From NCBI GenBank assembly GCA_934230685.1, contig CAKQFF010000106.1, positions 1 through 6,509 on the forward strand: DNA of 6,509 nt, given 5' to 3'. The notes under the pieces are model-generated. The model was not told where the DNA came from and did not search any database. It saw only the letters and a program-made list of their open reading frames with translations. This DNA is from an uncultured Prevotella sp. GTDB lineage: Bacteria > Bacteroidota > Bacteroidia > Bacteroidales > Bacteroidaceae. Shown here one piece after another: positions 6,365 to 6,509 of the stretch; positions within the stretch are counted from its first letter, which is position 1; each line of letters starts with the position of its first letter. The position numbers and the translations under genes are program-made.

Positions 6365-6509
6365 TTACTCAGCAGAAAGAGTGAAGCGCTTGTAAGCAAC
6401 AATCTTCAGATCCTTGTCCTGCTTCTTAAGGAAGTCAGCAACGCTCTGCTTGTCGCCGTCGCCGAACTGGAACTCCTGGCAAACGAGGCAGTTCTCCTTG
6501 AGGAACTTG
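6365..6509 (-). CDS. tsf: Elongation factor Ts, C-terminal fragment (cut by window edge)
   Basis: EF-Ts is the cytoplasmic nucleotide-exchange factor that recycles EF-Tu from GDP to GTP form during translation. Only the last 47 residues and the TAA stop are in the window. The reading frame gives KFLKENCLVCQEFQF, then SVADFLKK, then IVAYKRFTLSAE. This matches the family pattern of an aromatic-Lys-Glu stretch with a Gln-Glu pair, an SVADFL helix and a VxAxxRF C-terminal strand. The gene continues past 6509, presumably with rpsB further upstream as in most bacteria. The strong terminator just downstream separates it from the FAH-porU-porV-ispF set. Confidence 0.93.
   Translation of the reverse strand, partial: KFLKENCLVCQEFQFGDGDKQSVADFLKKQDKDLKIVAYKRFTLSAE

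Overview
All recognisable genes in this window lie on the minus strand, so transcription runs from high to low coordinates. The gene set is the end of tsf, a fumarylacetoacetate-hydrolase (FAH) family enzyme, porU, porV and ispF. It points to a member of the Bacteroidota, order Bacteroidales, because PorU and PorV are parts of the type IX secretion system (T9SS), which is confined to that phylum. Base composition is moderate, start codons lack clear Shine-Dalgarno sequences and the leaders are A-rich, all of which fit. A Prevotella-like organism is my best guess from the look of the proteins, but the genus is not proven here.

Layout from 5' to 3' on the minus strand. (1) 6509-6365: last 47 residues of elongation factor Ts, followed by a strong intrinsic terminator at 6330-6289. 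(2) 6259-5642: FAH-family hydrolase, whose stop lies 9 bases from the porU start. (3) 5632-2027: porU, the T9SS sortase, 1201 residues with an intact C25 Cys/His pair. (4) 2026-1901: 126-base gap with an AT-rich inverted repeat. (5) 1900-722: porV, the outer-membrane beta-barrel partner of PorU. (6) 721-553: 169-base gap made almost wholly of degenerate 7-base repeats, three short hairpins and a 33-base long-range inverted repeat. (7) 552-49: ispF of the MEP isoprenoid pathway. (8) 48-1: short leader-like sequence, perhaps for another minus-strand gene just beyond the edge.

PorU and PorV work together at the cell surface. PorV carries T9SS cargo that has crossed the outer membrane to PorU, which removes the C-terminal sorting domain and links the cargo to anionic lipopolysaccharide. 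The FAH enzyme and IspF are cytoplasmic metabolic enzymes that appear to share the transcript without an obvious functional tie. The porU-porV-ispF order is one I recall from Porphyromonas gingivalis, so the genes are not new. The least explained part of the window is the structured repeat DNA in the two larger intergenic gaps, above all the porV-ispF gap.
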